Source of the DNA: Sphingomonas sp. PP-CE-1G-424
GTDB lineage: Bacteria; Pseudomonadota; Alphaproteobacteria; Sphingomonadales; Sphingomonadaceae
Direction of reading: 5' to 3'
NCBI RefSeq assembly: GCF_004341085.1
Contig: NZ_SLXW01000004.1
Location: 372,001-436,000, forward strand
DNA length: 64,000 nt
Each line of letters starts with the position of its first letter. Position 1 is the stretch's first letter. The translations under genes were made by a program, and so were the position numbers. Below, piece by piece: positions 28,147 to 36,571 of the stretch. The notes beneath the pieces are model-generated. The model searched no databases, was not told the DNA's origin, and saw only the letters and a program-made list of their open reading frames with translations.

Positions 28147-28821
28147 CTACTGTCGCCGGTCCGTCGGCGCAGGGCGATAAATAGGGTTTGTCGGCGGCGC
28201 CTCTAGCCCTTGCCATCGAAGCGGAGGGGGCAGGTCTTCGGCTGCGTAGTCGATCTGGAGCACGCGTCGGCGACGGGGTGGATCGGCGGCGCGCGAGCCG
28301 TGGACGATCGGTGTCGCGTAGAGCCAGACATCGCCGCGGTTCGCGCGGCACAGGCGTTCGCCGCGCTCCTCGACGACATGCGCGATGCTCGCTTCCGGCA
28401 GGCGGCCCAGCCGGTGAGATCCGGGCACAATGCGAAGCGGGGCATTCGTGGCGTCGACGGGGTCGAGGTGGACGCGGATCGTGACCATCCGCTCCAGCAA
28501 TGCGAAGGGCGGTTCGACCTGGACGAGTCCGGCCTTCACCGTCCAGGGGCCGAACCCGTCGACGGCACCACGCCGCTGGACGACGATGGTGCGATCCTGA
28601 TGCCAGCCGAGCGCCCAGTTCCGAACCGCGGTCTTGTCGAACAGCACGGCTCGGACGGGGCGTGCGTCGGGCCCCAGCACAGATCCCGCGATGCGGCCAA
28701 TGGGACCGTCCACCGCGAGCATGCCGCGCAGGGCGGGGGCGGACCCGATCCGCACGCCGGGGACGTCGCGGGGTAGGTCTGCCACGGCCTGTTCGATCGA
28801 AAGGCATGCGGCAGGATCCAA
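28147..28821 (-). CDS. Phytanoyl-CoA dioxygenase (PhyH)-like Fe(II)/2-oxoglutarate oxygenase, 5' end unclear
   Basis: A PhyH-type double-stranded beta-helix oxygenase. The iron ligands are His and Asp of LGWHQDRTIVV and a late His in YATPIVHGSRAA, followed by the Arg that holds 2-oxoglutarate (RRRRVLQIDY). TNAPLRIVPGSHRLGRLP is the typical middle block. The 5' end is odd: the frame keeps a family-like sequence upstream of the TTG at 28821 (VEDDGAQIFPGALDPAAC) but an in-frame TAG lies at 28887-28885 and no ATG, GTG or TTG occurs between. It follows the flotillin gene at a short distance. It may start at TTG or CTG, or be recently inactivated. Confidence 0.7.
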   Translation of the reverse strand: MDPAACLSIEQAVADLPRDVPGVRIGSAPALRGMLAVDGPIGRIAGSVLGPDARPVRAVLFDKTAVRNWALGWHQDRTIVVQRRGAVDGFGPWTVKAGLVQVEPPFALLERMVTIRVHLDPVDATNAPLRIVPGSHRLGRLPEASIAHVVEERGERLCRANRGDVWLYATPIVHGSRAADPPRRRRVLQIDYAAEDLPPPLRWQGLEAPPTNPIYRPAPTDRRQ

Positions 28822-28900
28822 GGCTCCCGGAAAGATCTGCGCGCCATCGTCTTCGACGCGCAGATCGGTTTCTACGGGTTGGGCCTAGGGATTCACCACG

Positions 28901-30637
28901 TCAGGCCGGTGGGTTGCCCGACCCGCCATTGAGAGCAGCGGGATGTTTGTGGGCATCGGTGGATGAGCTTCGCGCAGGCGCCGCGTCAGCGCCGCTGCCG
29001 GCGAGCATGCCGTTCAATGAACTGCCGGTCATGCCGAGTTCGGCCATCAGCCCATCGATGAGCGGACCGCCGACGCGGTAGCGCATCGCTGCGGCGACTG
29101 CGGCATCGGCGAGATTCCCCTGACCGCCGCCGGATGCGCCATCGCTGCCGCCGTCACCGTGTAGCCCCCTGGCATCGAGAATGCTGATCTTGTCGATATT
29201 CTCCATCGGCTTGCTGGCCGCGGCGATGATCGCGGGCAGCGCTTCCAGCATCGCGCGGCGGATCAGCAACGCGGTTTGCGCGTCGCTCAGCAGGTTGGTC
29301 GCCTCGTTGAGCGATGCCTGACCTGCCGCGTCGACCTTGAATGCTGCCTCGCGCCCTTCCGCCCGGGCCTTTTCGGCGTCGGCTTCGGCAGTCGCCTCGG
29401 TGCGCAGGGCACTGGCGCGGGCTTCGGCTGCTTCCTTCTCGGCGGTTGCGGCGACGGTGATGCCGACGGCCTCTTCCTGCGCACGCTGGGTGGCGGCGAT
29501 CACCGCGACGTTCTTGTTGCGGTTGGCGATCTCGGTCGCCTTGGCCGTGGCGACGCTTTCCTCGGCGCGGACGGCGAGCGCGCGAGCCTCATTGGCGGCG
29601 GCAGTCGCGGTCGACTCCTCCTCGGACTTCTGCGCGGTCTGCACCGCCGTCGTGATGCGCGCGATTTCGATCGTGCGGTCGCGCTCGATCGTCGCGGTCT
29701 GGATCGCACCATCGCGCGCGATCGTCGCGGTCTGGATGACCTTGTCGGCCTCGGTCTGCGCAACGGTCTGCGCCTGGCTAGCGGTGATGCGAGCGATTTC
29801 GGCGAGGCGGGTCTGCTCGGCCTCGGCGGTGGCGATCGCGGTCGCCTGTTCCGCACGGCGAGCGGAGAGCGTCTGCTCCTGCGTCAGGCGCGCCTGCTCG
29901 GCGGCCTGTGCGATCTCGAGCGACTGGTTGTTCGCGTCGAGGTTACGCTGCTCGATCTCGACGCGGTTGGTCGCGACGATGTCGTTGCGGATCTTCTTGC
30001 GCTCCTCGATCGTCCGCGTGAGCACGGTCAGCCCCTCGGCATCGAACGCGTTGTTCTCGTTGAAATGCTCGAACGCGGTCTGGTCGAAATGCGTGATGCT
30101 CACGGACTCGAGCTGGAAGCCGTTCATGTCCAGATCGGTCATCAGCGCCTCTTGCACCTTCTGGATGAAGTCGGCGCGGTTGGCGTGGAGGTGCTCCATC
30201 GTCATCGTCGCGGCGACCGAGCGCAGCGCCGACACCAGCTTGCCGTCGAGCAGCGACTTTACCGCGTCGGGGCTGTTGACCGAATCGCCGAGCGTCTGTG
30301 CGGCGGCGGCGATCGATTCCGCGTCTGGCTTCACCTTGATATGGAACAGCCCGACGACGTCCACGCGCAGCTTGTCGAGCGTGATCAGCGCATCCTTGTT
30401 GAGACGCGACACCTCCAGCTTCACGGTGGTCAGGCGGACCTGCATCAGTTCGTGGAGCACGGGGATGACCATGATGCCACCGTTGAGGACGACTTTCTCG
30501 CCGCCGAAGCCGGTGCGGATCAGCGCCACGTCCTTGGTCGCCCGGCGGTACAGCCGGGTCAGGATGATGCCGATCACGACGAGCGCGAAGAGCACGATAC
30601 CGGCGTAAGTCAGGACGTTGATTAGTTGTGCGGGCAT
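28901..30637 (-). CDS. Flotillin-family membrane protein (YqiK/FloT-like)
   Basis: A 578-residue flotillin. One N-terminal membrane helix (LTYAGIVLFALVVIGIILT) is followed by an SPFH/band-7 domain (about 30-220) and a long Glu/Ala-rich coiled coil (about 225-460) with repeated AEAEQTRLAEIARITA-like segments, then an alanine-rich tail and a disordered C-terminus. Flotillins oligomerise and organise membrane microdomains. It lies 28 bases after the YqiJ-like gene on the same strand, the usual pair: YqiJ supplies an OB-fold membrane partner of the NfeD type. The PhyH-like gene follows. Confidence 0.92.
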   Translation of the reverse strand: MPAQLINVLTYAGIVLFALVVIGIILTRLYRRATKDVALIRTGFGGEKVVLNGGIMVIPVLHELMQVRLTTVKLEVSRLNKDALITLDKLRVDVVGLFHIKVKPDAESIAAAAQTLGDSVNSPDAVKSLLDGKLVSALRSVAATMTMEHLHANRADFIQKVQEALMTDLDMNGFQLESVSITHFDQTAFEHFNENNAFDAEGLTVLTRTIEERKKIRNDIVATNRVEIEQRNLDANNQSLEIAQAAEQARLTQEQTLSARRAEQATAIATAEAEQTRLAEIARITASQAQTVAQTEADKVIQTATIARDGAIQTATIERDRTIEIARITTAVQTAQKSEEESTATAAANEARALAVRAEESVATAKATEIANRNKNVAVIAATQRAQEEAVGITVAATAEKEAAEARASALRTEATAEADAEKARAEGREAAFKVDAAGQASLNEATNLLSDAQTALLIRRAMLEALPAIIAAASKPMENIDKISILDARGLHGDGGSDGASGGGQGNLADAAVAAAMRYRVGGPLIDGLMAELGMTGSSLNGMLAGSGADAAPARSSSTDAHKHPAALNGGSGNPPA

Positions 30638-30665
30638 GAAACCCTCCCCCGGATTATGATTAGGA

Positions 30666-31286
30666 TCAGATCGACTGCAGGAGCGCGTTGGCGTCGGGCA
30701 GCGCGTAGAAGAGTTTGCCGTCGCGGCGGACGATCAGCACGGTTTCGCCGGCGGCGATCGCGTCGGTGTCGTCATGCGGCTCGACCATGATGAAATGCGC
30801 CTGGCCGTGCTGGTCGACGATCTTCGCACGAGCCGGGCTACCTCGACGCGCGGTGCCTTCGAGGATCGTGCCGCGGCGGCGAAGGAAGTCGTCGGTCGAG
30901 ATCACGCTGGTCTCGAAGCCGGGCATGATCCGGGCGAGGCCGTTGGCGGCCAACGTGTTGAGCAGGCTACCGACGATCAGCGCGCCGCCTGAGGCAAGGC
31001 CCCAGTGCAGCGGGCCGCCGGTCATCGCGGTCGCGCCTTGCTGGATGGCTATGCCGGCCAGCGTGAAGCAACCCAGCAGCGAGGTCAGCCAGATCAGGAT
31101 CGGGAGTTCGTGGCCAAGCCCGAGCCAGTCGAGCACGCCGCCGCCATCGGCTTCGGCATGGACATCCGCGTGAAGATCGAGATGGCCGAGGCCAAGGCCG
31201 ATCGCCTCGATCAGCCCGATCCCGATCATCACGACGAACGCGATCGCGAAAGGCGCGTAGGCGGGCGTCAGGAAGATCGCGAACAT
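30666..31286 (-). CDS. YqiJ-like inner-membrane protein with OB-fold domain (flotillin partner)
   Basis: A 206-residue protein with three or four membrane helices (AIAFVVMIGIGLIEAIGLGL; PILIWLTSLLGCFTLAGIAI; ASGGALIVGSLLNTLAA) and a C-terminal OB-fold (about 140-200; GTILEGTARRGSPARAKIVD, TVLIVRRDGKLFYALPD). This is the DUF1449/YqiJ type that is encoded next to flotillins and resembles NfeD function. The ATG at 31286 is chosen because the first helix begins soon after; a GTG at 31382 would add a charged 32-residue leader without family likeness. The ribosome site is weak. Confidence 0.8.
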   Translation of the reverse strand: MFAIFLTPAYAPFAIAFVVMIGIGLIEAIGLGLGHLDLHADVHAEADGGGVLDWLGLGHELPILIWLTSLLGCFTLAGIAIQQGATAMTGGPLHWGLASGGALIVGSLLNTLAANGLARIMPGFETSVISTDDFLRRRGTILEGTARRGSPARAKIVDQHGQAHFIMVEPHDDTDAIAAGETVLIVRRDGKLFYALPDANALLQSI

Positions 31287-31586
31287 TGGCCGTAGTGCTG
31301 GTTCGGGTTCTGCATCGGCGAATGGGTAGCGGACAGACGATAACGCTTCGTTGCGAAACGCCGGTCGATCCGGTCTTTGCACGCCATGTGTCGATACTCC
31401 CCGAAGCGAGGCTAGCCCTGCGCCGAGGCATTCGCAACGCGGGTTGAGGGAAACCGGCCGGGTTTGGATTCATCCTCTGCACAGGATCTGCACGACAAGT
31501 GAACGGATCGCACACGGACCTCGCGATCGGTCGATCACAGAACTGCGGCAAAGCCGATCCTTGACGCCCTGTTCGTCACGCACCGG
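31287..31586. other. Intergenic control region
   Basis: This 300-base stretch lies between the divergent YqiJ gene and the decayed DUF4173-type gene. I see no gene, repeat or clear operator in it; it presumably holds the promoter of the yqiJ-flotillin pair. Confidence 0.5.
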
Positions 31587-32080
31587 GTGAACTGGAATGA
31601 CGGATCGGCGCGACTGGCGTCGATTGCCGCCGCCGCGTTCGGCGTGGTGCTGGTCGACGATCCAAGCGTTCTCGCCTGGGTTTTGTTTTGGACCGCGGTA
31701 TCGCTTGCCGCACTCGTGCTACGCCAAGGGTTTGACGATGCGCGGCTTTGTCGCGCAGGCTTGCTGGCACGCGATGTCGGCCGTTATTGCGCCGTTGAAG
31801 GAATGCTGTGCGACTGTGCCTGGTCAACCAGCATCGAGAACTGCCCCCCGATGGCGTGCGCGCAATTGGGGTCGTCGCGCTGTCTTTGAGGGGCGGCGGT
31901 GATCCTTGCGCTGTTCGCAAGCGCCAATCCGCTGATCGGTCAGGCGTTTTCGCGGATTGTTCTCCGGATCCGTGGGCGGTGACGTGGCGCACGCTGTTTG
32001 CATTCTGCGTGGTGATCACGACCGCGGCAAGCTTGCAGCCAAGTCCGCCCGCCACGCGGGCGTCGCGTTTCGATGATTGC
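31587..32080 (+). pseudogene. Decayed and truncated DUF4173/DUF4153-type membrane protein gene
   Basis: Pieces of one family can be read in order but in changing frames. Frame of 31587: SARLASIAAAAFGVVLVDDP and LAWVLFWTAVSLAALVLRQG. Then the next frame near 31740-31805: WHAMSAVIAPLKECCA. Then a third near 31808-31890: RLCLVNQHRELPPDGVRAI. Then back to the first at 31899: VILALFASANPLIGQAFSRI, ended by a stop, and again the third: WRTLFAFCVVITTAASLQP. These match the N-terminal part of DUF4173-type integral membrane proteins, which are normally about 500 residues. Several frameshifts and the loss of the rest show a pseudogene. Family naming is from memory of the FASANPLI block. Confidence 0.65.
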
Positions 32081-32238
32081 TCAATCGGTACGGAGTTGGA
32101 GTCAGGCGTGCTCTGCCCCCGCGGGCTTCGGTTCGTTCGACGGCGCTGGGGACCCTGCCGAAATTCCCGCGCTGACCGATCATATGAAGTCGCGCATGAA
32201 ACATTGACGAGCGAGGCCCGACAGCATGAACTGCCGAC

Positions 32239-33462
32239 ATGGGAATAGTCGCGTTTAGGACGGGGTGGGGGTGGTTGCTGCTTGCGACGCTGACGATCTC
32301 GACGATTGGCGACGAGATTTCGCTGATCACCCTGATGTTTCGGACAGCGGGCGATAGAACCGCTTTTGCCGTGCCGATGCTGCTGGTCGCCCAGTTGCTG
32401 CCGGGTTTGCTCGTCACGCCGTACATCGGGCGCCTCGTCGATGCGCGCGATGCGGGCAAGCTGCTGGCTGGTGCGGCGCTGGCGGACGCGGTGGTCCTGT
32501 CCTGGATGGCGTATCATTCCGATCTGGTCTCGACGATGGTCGGTGCCGGCGTCCTCAGCATCCTGTTCGCGGTCGGGGGAACGGCGACCTTCGCACTGAT
32601 CCCGGTGCTGGCTACCGGGCTGGGAATGACGTTGGCGCGTGCGAACGCGGTACTGGAGTTCGTGCGTAGCGCCGGGATGCTTGCCGGGCCAGTCGTTGGC
32701 GGCGCACTGGTGGCATGGGGCGGCGCGGGCAATGCGCTACTGTTCGATGCGGCGAGCTTCGCGTTGCTGGCTGTGGTCGTGCTGGGGAGCGGGTTGCGGC
32801 GGCCGGTCGAGGTCGATGTGGATGCCGATGCGGATGACCAAGCCCGGACGCTGTTCGCCGAGTATCTGCCGGTGCTGCGCGATCGGCGGATCGTGATCAT
32901 GATCGGTGCCCTCGCATTGGGAGTCTTCGCCAGCGCGATTGCCGATGTCGCGTTCGTGTTCCTGGTCACCGTGTCGCTGGCGGCGGGTGCGATGGCGTTC
33001 GGGCTGCTCACCGCGTGTTGGGCGGGGGGAATGATGGCGGGCGCGGCGGCGGCCGGGGTTTGGCCGATGCTCCGCCCGGCCCCACTGGCCTTTGCGTCCG
33101 CCATCGTGATGGGCGCGATGATGCTGGCGATAGGCGTTGTCGGCGGGATTGCCGGCATGACGATGACCTCCGGGCTCGTCGTTGTGGGGATCGCCTTCGT
33201 GATCGGCGGTGCGGCGAACAGCGTGCACAACGTCGCGGTGCGGACGATGCTGCAGCGCGAGGCTCCTGCGGGCGCACACGGCAAGGTGGCCGCGATCTAC
33301 AGCGCCGTGACGAGCAGCGCGGGTATTCTCGGATATATGGCCGGCGGGATGTTCATGCCGACAGGGGCGATCGACGCCTATCTGCTTGGTGGCGCGCTCG
33401 GCGTCGTCGCAGGAGGTGTCGGCTGGCTTTTGTTCACGGCGTCGAGGTCGAAGGATGCGTGA
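32239..33462 (+). CDS. MFS transporter, efflux type
   Basis: A 407-residue, 12-helix protein of the MFS_3-like group that includes EntS-type exporters. TPYIGRLVDARDAGKLLAG is the loop between helices 2 and 3; ANAVLEFVRSAGMLAGPVVG and GAANSVHNVAVRTMLQREAP are typical of this group. The cytoplasmic loop after helix 6 is Asp-rich (VDVDADADD). Substrate unknown. The gene is alone between the decayed DUF4173-type gene and tRNA-Ala, with no binding protein or siderophore gene near. Confidence 0.85.
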   Translation: MGIVAFRTGWGWLLLATLTISTIGDEISLITLMFRTAGDRTAFAVPMLLVAQLLPGLLVTPYIGRLVDARDAGKLLAGAALADAVVLSWMAYHSDLVSTMVGAGVLSILFAVGGTATFALIPVLATGLGMTLARANAVLEFVRSAGMLAGPVVGGALVAWGGAGNALLFDAASFALLAVVVLGSGLRRPVEVDVDADADDQARTLFAEYLPVLRDRRIVIMIGALALGVFASAIADVAFVFLVTVSLAAGAMAFGLLTACWAGGMMAGAAAAGVWPMLRPAPLAFASAIVMGAMMLAIGVVGGIAGMTMTSGLVVVGIAFVIGGAANSVHNVAVRTMLQREAPAGAHGKVAAIYSAVTSSAGILGYMAGGMFMPTGAIDAYLLGGALGVVAGGVGWLLFTASRSKDA

Positions 33463-33721
33463 TCATGTCCTGGGCCGGCAGAAAACGGACCCGTCGGTGC
33501 GGGCGTTGAATATCTCCAGCGTGCCCGGCGCCAGCCCCGCGTCCTGGTATGCCACATTCTCGATTTTATCCGAGATCGAACGTTTGTGGGGGTGATCGAG
33601 CGATCGTGGAGGACATCGATAAATCGATTATCGGCAGCTTTCCTGTGCGGTTACCGCGCATACCGCCCCAATGCTTCGGGCAATTGCAGGGGCACATGTC
33701 TAGTCATCATCGTGTTGCGCG

Positions 33722-33797
33722 TGGTGGAGCCACGGGGAATCGAACCCCGGACCTCTGCAGTGCGATTGCAGCGCTCTCCCATCTGAGCTACGGCCCC
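33722..33797 (-). tRNA. tRNA-Ala, anticodon CGC
   Basis: On the minus strand GGGGCCG starts the acceptor stem; the anticodon stem CTGCA/TGCAG encloses loop ATCGCAC with anticodon CGC, reading codon GCG. The T arm has GGTTCGATTCC, and the 3' end carries an encoded CCA (33724-33722). Length 76 with CCA. GCG is heavily used in this genome. Confidence 0.95.
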
Positions 33798-34033
33798 GCG
33801 CGATTGGCCATAGGCCAGGACCGATGGCTTAGCGGCTCGATTTCGCTGTTGCAACCGGGTTGGTGAAGCCCGTCGCCCTGCTTCTGGCCCGCCGTCGCAG
33901 CGGTGCGTCGTGTCGGCGTCAAGCGACGGCAAACGCAGGAACAATCGACGATCCTGGCGCTTGTAGACCTCGGAATGCACGACGCCGCATACGACGACGC
34001 CGGCAGCCGCAGGACAGCAATTAGGAGGCTCCT

Positions 34034-35257
34034 ATGGTCTACGAACGCAATACCAGAGATCGTCAGTCGGGTGACTATTACGGTCGGCCGAACTCGCAGG
34101 ATTACGGTCGCGATTTCCGCTCCGATGGTGGCGACTATGGTCGATCCAGTGCGCGCGATTATGCAGCAGCCGGTGAGTTCGATCGCGACAATGATCGCGG
34201 TGACCACGGGTATCGCGGGGGGTATCGCGGGCGCGACGACCAGGGCAGCCGTGACTATTATGGCGGCCACAACGATCGCCAGCAGCCATCGGGCGGTGAT
34301 CGCTATGGTCAGTCGCGCTACGGGCAGGGGGCAGGCCAGTCCTACGGCCAGCAGGGCTATGGTCGCCAGGATTCCGGTCAGTCGCGTTATGGCCAGCGCA
34401 GCCAGGGTTCGGGCGATACCGACTATCATGGCAGCTATGCGTCGGACGGTCGTCGTTTCGAGGACGTAGGGCGCAACCGTCATGCGGACGACGACAACCG
34501 CACGTCGCGCGGCGGCAGCCGTAACGAGGGGCGTGACTATGGTCGCCAGCCGCAGGGCTATGACTATGACGATCGCGGGTTCATCGCGCGGGCAGGCGAC
34601 GAGGTTCGCTCGTGGTTCGGCGACGATGAGGCCGAACGTCGCCGCGAAGCCGATGCGCGCTATGACGAGCGGTCTTATGGCGGCTCGGACAGTCGGTCGT
34701 TCGGCAATCGGTCGTCGAACCCGCATGACGATCACTATCATAGCTGGCGCAGCACGCAGATCGCGGCGCTGGACCGCGACTATGACGAGTATCGCCATGA
34801 AAACCGCTCCAAGTTCGAGACCGAGTTCTCGTCATGGCGCAATGAGCGGCAGGGCCAGCGCAGTTCGCTGTCGCAGGTCACCGAGCATATGGAAGTCGTT
34901 GGATCCGATGGCAGCCATGTCGGCACGGTCGACAAGGTGAAGGGCGACCGGATCCTGTTGACCAAGAACGACCGCGATGCGGGCGGCGTGCATCACTCGA
35001 TCCCGTCGCGCTGGATCAAGACCGTCGATGGCAAGGTCACGCTGTCGAAGTCGGCCGACGAAGCCAAGTCGGCGTGGAAGGAAGAAGAGCGCAACTCGGC
35101 GATGTTCGAGTATGGCGATCGCACCGGCGGCGACAAGAAGGACGCTGGTACAACGGGGTATGCTTCGACCACGCAGGCCGGCAGCACTGCCGGCGCGACG
35201 TCGACCACGGGCACGACATCGGACACGCTCGGCAAGTCCGGGTCGACCACATACTAA
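34034..35257 (+). CDS. Long disordered Gly/Arg/Tyr/Gln/Asp-rich protein with SWFG motif and DUF2171 domain
   Basis: A 407-residue hydrophilic protein. Residues 1-180 are low complexity, rich in Tyr-Gly, Arg-Gly, Gln and Asp, with repeats such as RYGQ and DYYGG; no signal or membrane segment is seen. Then comes RSWFGDDEAERRR (192-204), the SWFG motif of some alphaproteobacterial stress proteins, HDDHYHSWRSTQIAALDRDY, and a DUF2171 beta domain (about 281-345; MEVVGSDGSHVGTVDKVKGD, HSIPSRWIKTVDGKVTLSKS). The tail is Thr/Gly/Ser-rich. AGGAGG stands five bases before the ATG, suggesting high translation. Function unknown; an envelope- or osmotic-stress role is a guess from relatives. A terminator follows. 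Confidence 0.8.
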   Translation: MVYERNTRDRQSGDYYGRPNSQDYGRDFRSDGGDYGRSSARDYAAAGEFDRDNDRGDHGYRGGYRGRDDQGSRDYYGGHNDRQQPSGGDRYGQSRYGQGAGQSYGQQGYGRQDSGQSRYGQRSQGSGDTDYHGSYASDGRRFEDVGRNRHADDDNRTSRGGSRNEGRDYGRQPQGYDYDDRGFIARAGDEVRSWFGDDEAERRREADARYDERSYGGSDSRSFGNRSSNPHDDHYHSWRSTQIAALDRDYDEYRHENRSKFETEFSSWRNERQGQRSSLSQVTEHMEVVGSDGSHVGTVDKVKGDRILLTKNDRDAGGVHHSIPSRWIKTVDGKVTLSKSADEAKSAWKEEERNSAMFEYGDRTGGDKKDAGTTGYASTTQAGSTAGATSTTGTTSDTLGKSGSTTY

Positions 35258-35302
35258 GCGTTTGAAACCATTGGCTGACGTCGCGTGACGCCTTTCGAAA
35301 CG

Positions 35303-35332
35303 AGCCCGGGCGATACCGTCCGGGCTTTTTTT
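35303..35332 (+). terminator. Rho-independent terminator after the DUF2171 gene
   Basis: AGCCCGG (35303-35309) pairs with CCGGGCT (35320-35326) around a 10-base loop, followed by a run of T to 35332. It lies 46 bases after the stop. Confidence 0.85.
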
Positions 35333-35398
35333 GCGGGTTGCGCTGGACGTGCGTTTCGCCATACCCGGTTCACGAATATTCAAGACAGGAGCAAGTTT

Positions 35399-36388
35399 AT
35401 GGCCCGTGCATGGAGCCTGAAGGCACGTCCGCAAGGCATGCCGAAGCATACCGACTTCGCCATGATCGATCTCGACCAGTCGACGCTCGGCGCCGGCGAG
35501 GTGCGCATCGCCAATCGCTGGCTGTCGGTCGACCCGTACATGCGCGGGCGGATGAACGACGTGAAGAGCTATGTCCCGCCGTTCGCGCTGGGCGAGGCGA
35601 TGCAGGGCGGCGCGGTAGGCGAAGTGGTCGAGAGCAACGACGACGGCATCAAGGTCGGCGACATGGTGCTGCACATGGCCGGCTGGCGCGACGAAGCGGT
35701 GGTGCCGGCCGCGCAGGTGCAGAAGCTGCCCGCGCTCGACGTGCCTCCGCAGGCTTTTCTGGGTCAGCTCGGCATGCCGGGGATGACCGGGTATTTTGGG
35801 CTGCTTCAGGTTGCCGAGGCTAAGGCGGGCGATACGGTGTTCGTGTCGGCGGCGGCGGGTGCGGTCGGATCGACCGTCGTGCAGGTCGCCAAGGCCAAGG
35901 GCATGACGGTGATCGGGTCGGCCGGCGGCGCGGAGAAATGCGCGTGGGTGAAGTCGCTCGGCGCGGATGCGGTGATCGACTATAAGAGCGACGTGCCGGT
36001 GGTGAAGGCGCTCGGCGAGGCTGCTCCGAAAGGTATCGACGTGTATTTCGACAACGTCGGCGGCGAGCATCTCGACGCGGCGCTGGCACATGCACGGATG
36101 CACGCGCGGTTCGCGGTGTGCGGGATGATCGACGTCTACAACAGCGGTGCGGCGACGCAGCTGAAGTATCTCGCGCGGTTGATCGGTAACCGCGTGCAGA
36201 TCCGCGGGTTCATCGTCAGCGACTACATGAATCGCGCCGAGGAGTTCTACAAGGACATGGGCGGGATGCTGGCGGCGGGGACACTGAAGCGGCAGGAGAC
36301 CGTGCACGAGGGGCTCGAGACGATGCCGGATGCGTTTCTTGGGCTGTTCTCGGGTGGGAATACGGGGAAGATGCTCGTCAAGGTTTGA
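35399..36388 (+). CDS. NADP-dependent zinc-free MDR reductase (curcumin-reductase/leukotriene-B4-dehydrogenase type)
   Basis: A 329-residue medium-chain reductase that reduces the double bond of alpha,beta-unsaturated ketones or aldehydes with NADPH. The family's blocks are visible: NRWLSVDPYMRGRM, PGMTGYFGLLQVAEAKAGDT, VSAAAGAVGSTVVQVAKAKG, GGAEKCAWVKSLGADAVIDY, YFDNVGGEHLDAAL and RGFIVSDYM. The ATG at 35399 is chosen because AGGAGC lies upstream and the family starts with such a short N-terminus; the longer frame would reach into the previous terminator. Single gene, convergent with corA across a REP-like element. Confidence 0.9.
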   Translation: MARAWSLKARPQGMPKHTDFAMIDLDQSTLGAGEVRIANRWLSVDPYMRGRMNDVKSYVPPFALGEAMQGGAVGEVVESNDDGIKVGDMVLHMAGWRDEAVVPAAQVQKLPALDVPPQAFLGQLGMPGMTGYFGLLQVAEAKAGDTVFVSAAAGAVGSTVVQVAKAKGMTVIGSAGGAEKCAWVKSLGADAVIDYKSDVPVVKALGEAAPKGIDVYFDNVGGEHLDAALAHARMHARFAVCGMIDVYNSGAATQLKYLARLIGNRVQIRGFIVSDYMNRAEEFYKDMGGMLAAGTLKRQETVHEGLETMPDAFLGLFSGGNTGKMLVKV

Positions 36389-36422
36389 GCTAAGCTTCTG
36401 CCATTCCGGCGCCTACCCCCCC

Positions 36423-36519
36423 CCCCGGCGGAGGCCGGGGCCCAATTGGAAAGGTCGCAGTAACGGGGCGTATCGCCCGTCATTGGCGGCCCCCAATTGG
36501 GCCCCGGCCTTCGCCGGGG
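36423..36519. repeat. REP-like doublet, family A, copy 1
   Basis: Two 27-base arms, 36423-36449 and 36493-36519, are inverted repeats with one mismatch; each contains an internal hairpin CCCCGGC..GCCGGGG and ends in CCAATTGG. They flank a 43-base spacer. The same arms recur at 42462-42559 and 49420-49516. It lies between the convergent MDR reductase and corA genes. Confidence 0.9.
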
Positions 36520-36571
36520 GGGGCGAGGTCTGACCGCTTGGCTGAGATGACGATAAGGTCGATCCGTGGGT

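Noticed and set aside
29276..30625. Two long plus-strand frames opposite the flotillin gene
   Set aside because: Products are Arg/Gly/Leu or Ala/Ser repeats that mirror the flotillin coiled coil; no start signals.
31576..32517. Minus-strand frame of 313 codons over the decayed DUF4173-type region
   Set aside because: Arg/Gln/His-rich composition without any family likeness, crossing into the MFS gene; the plus-strand pieces match a membrane protein family.
33722..33797. tRNA-Ala as a possible attachment site of an integrated element
   Set aside because: No integrase, no duplicated tRNA end and no foreign gene block next to it.
34023..34033. AGGAGGCTCCT palindrome at the ribosome site of the DUF2171 gene as an RNA switch
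   Set aside because: The arms have only one base between them, so no intramolecular hairpin can form; it is a normal ribosome site by chance symmetric.
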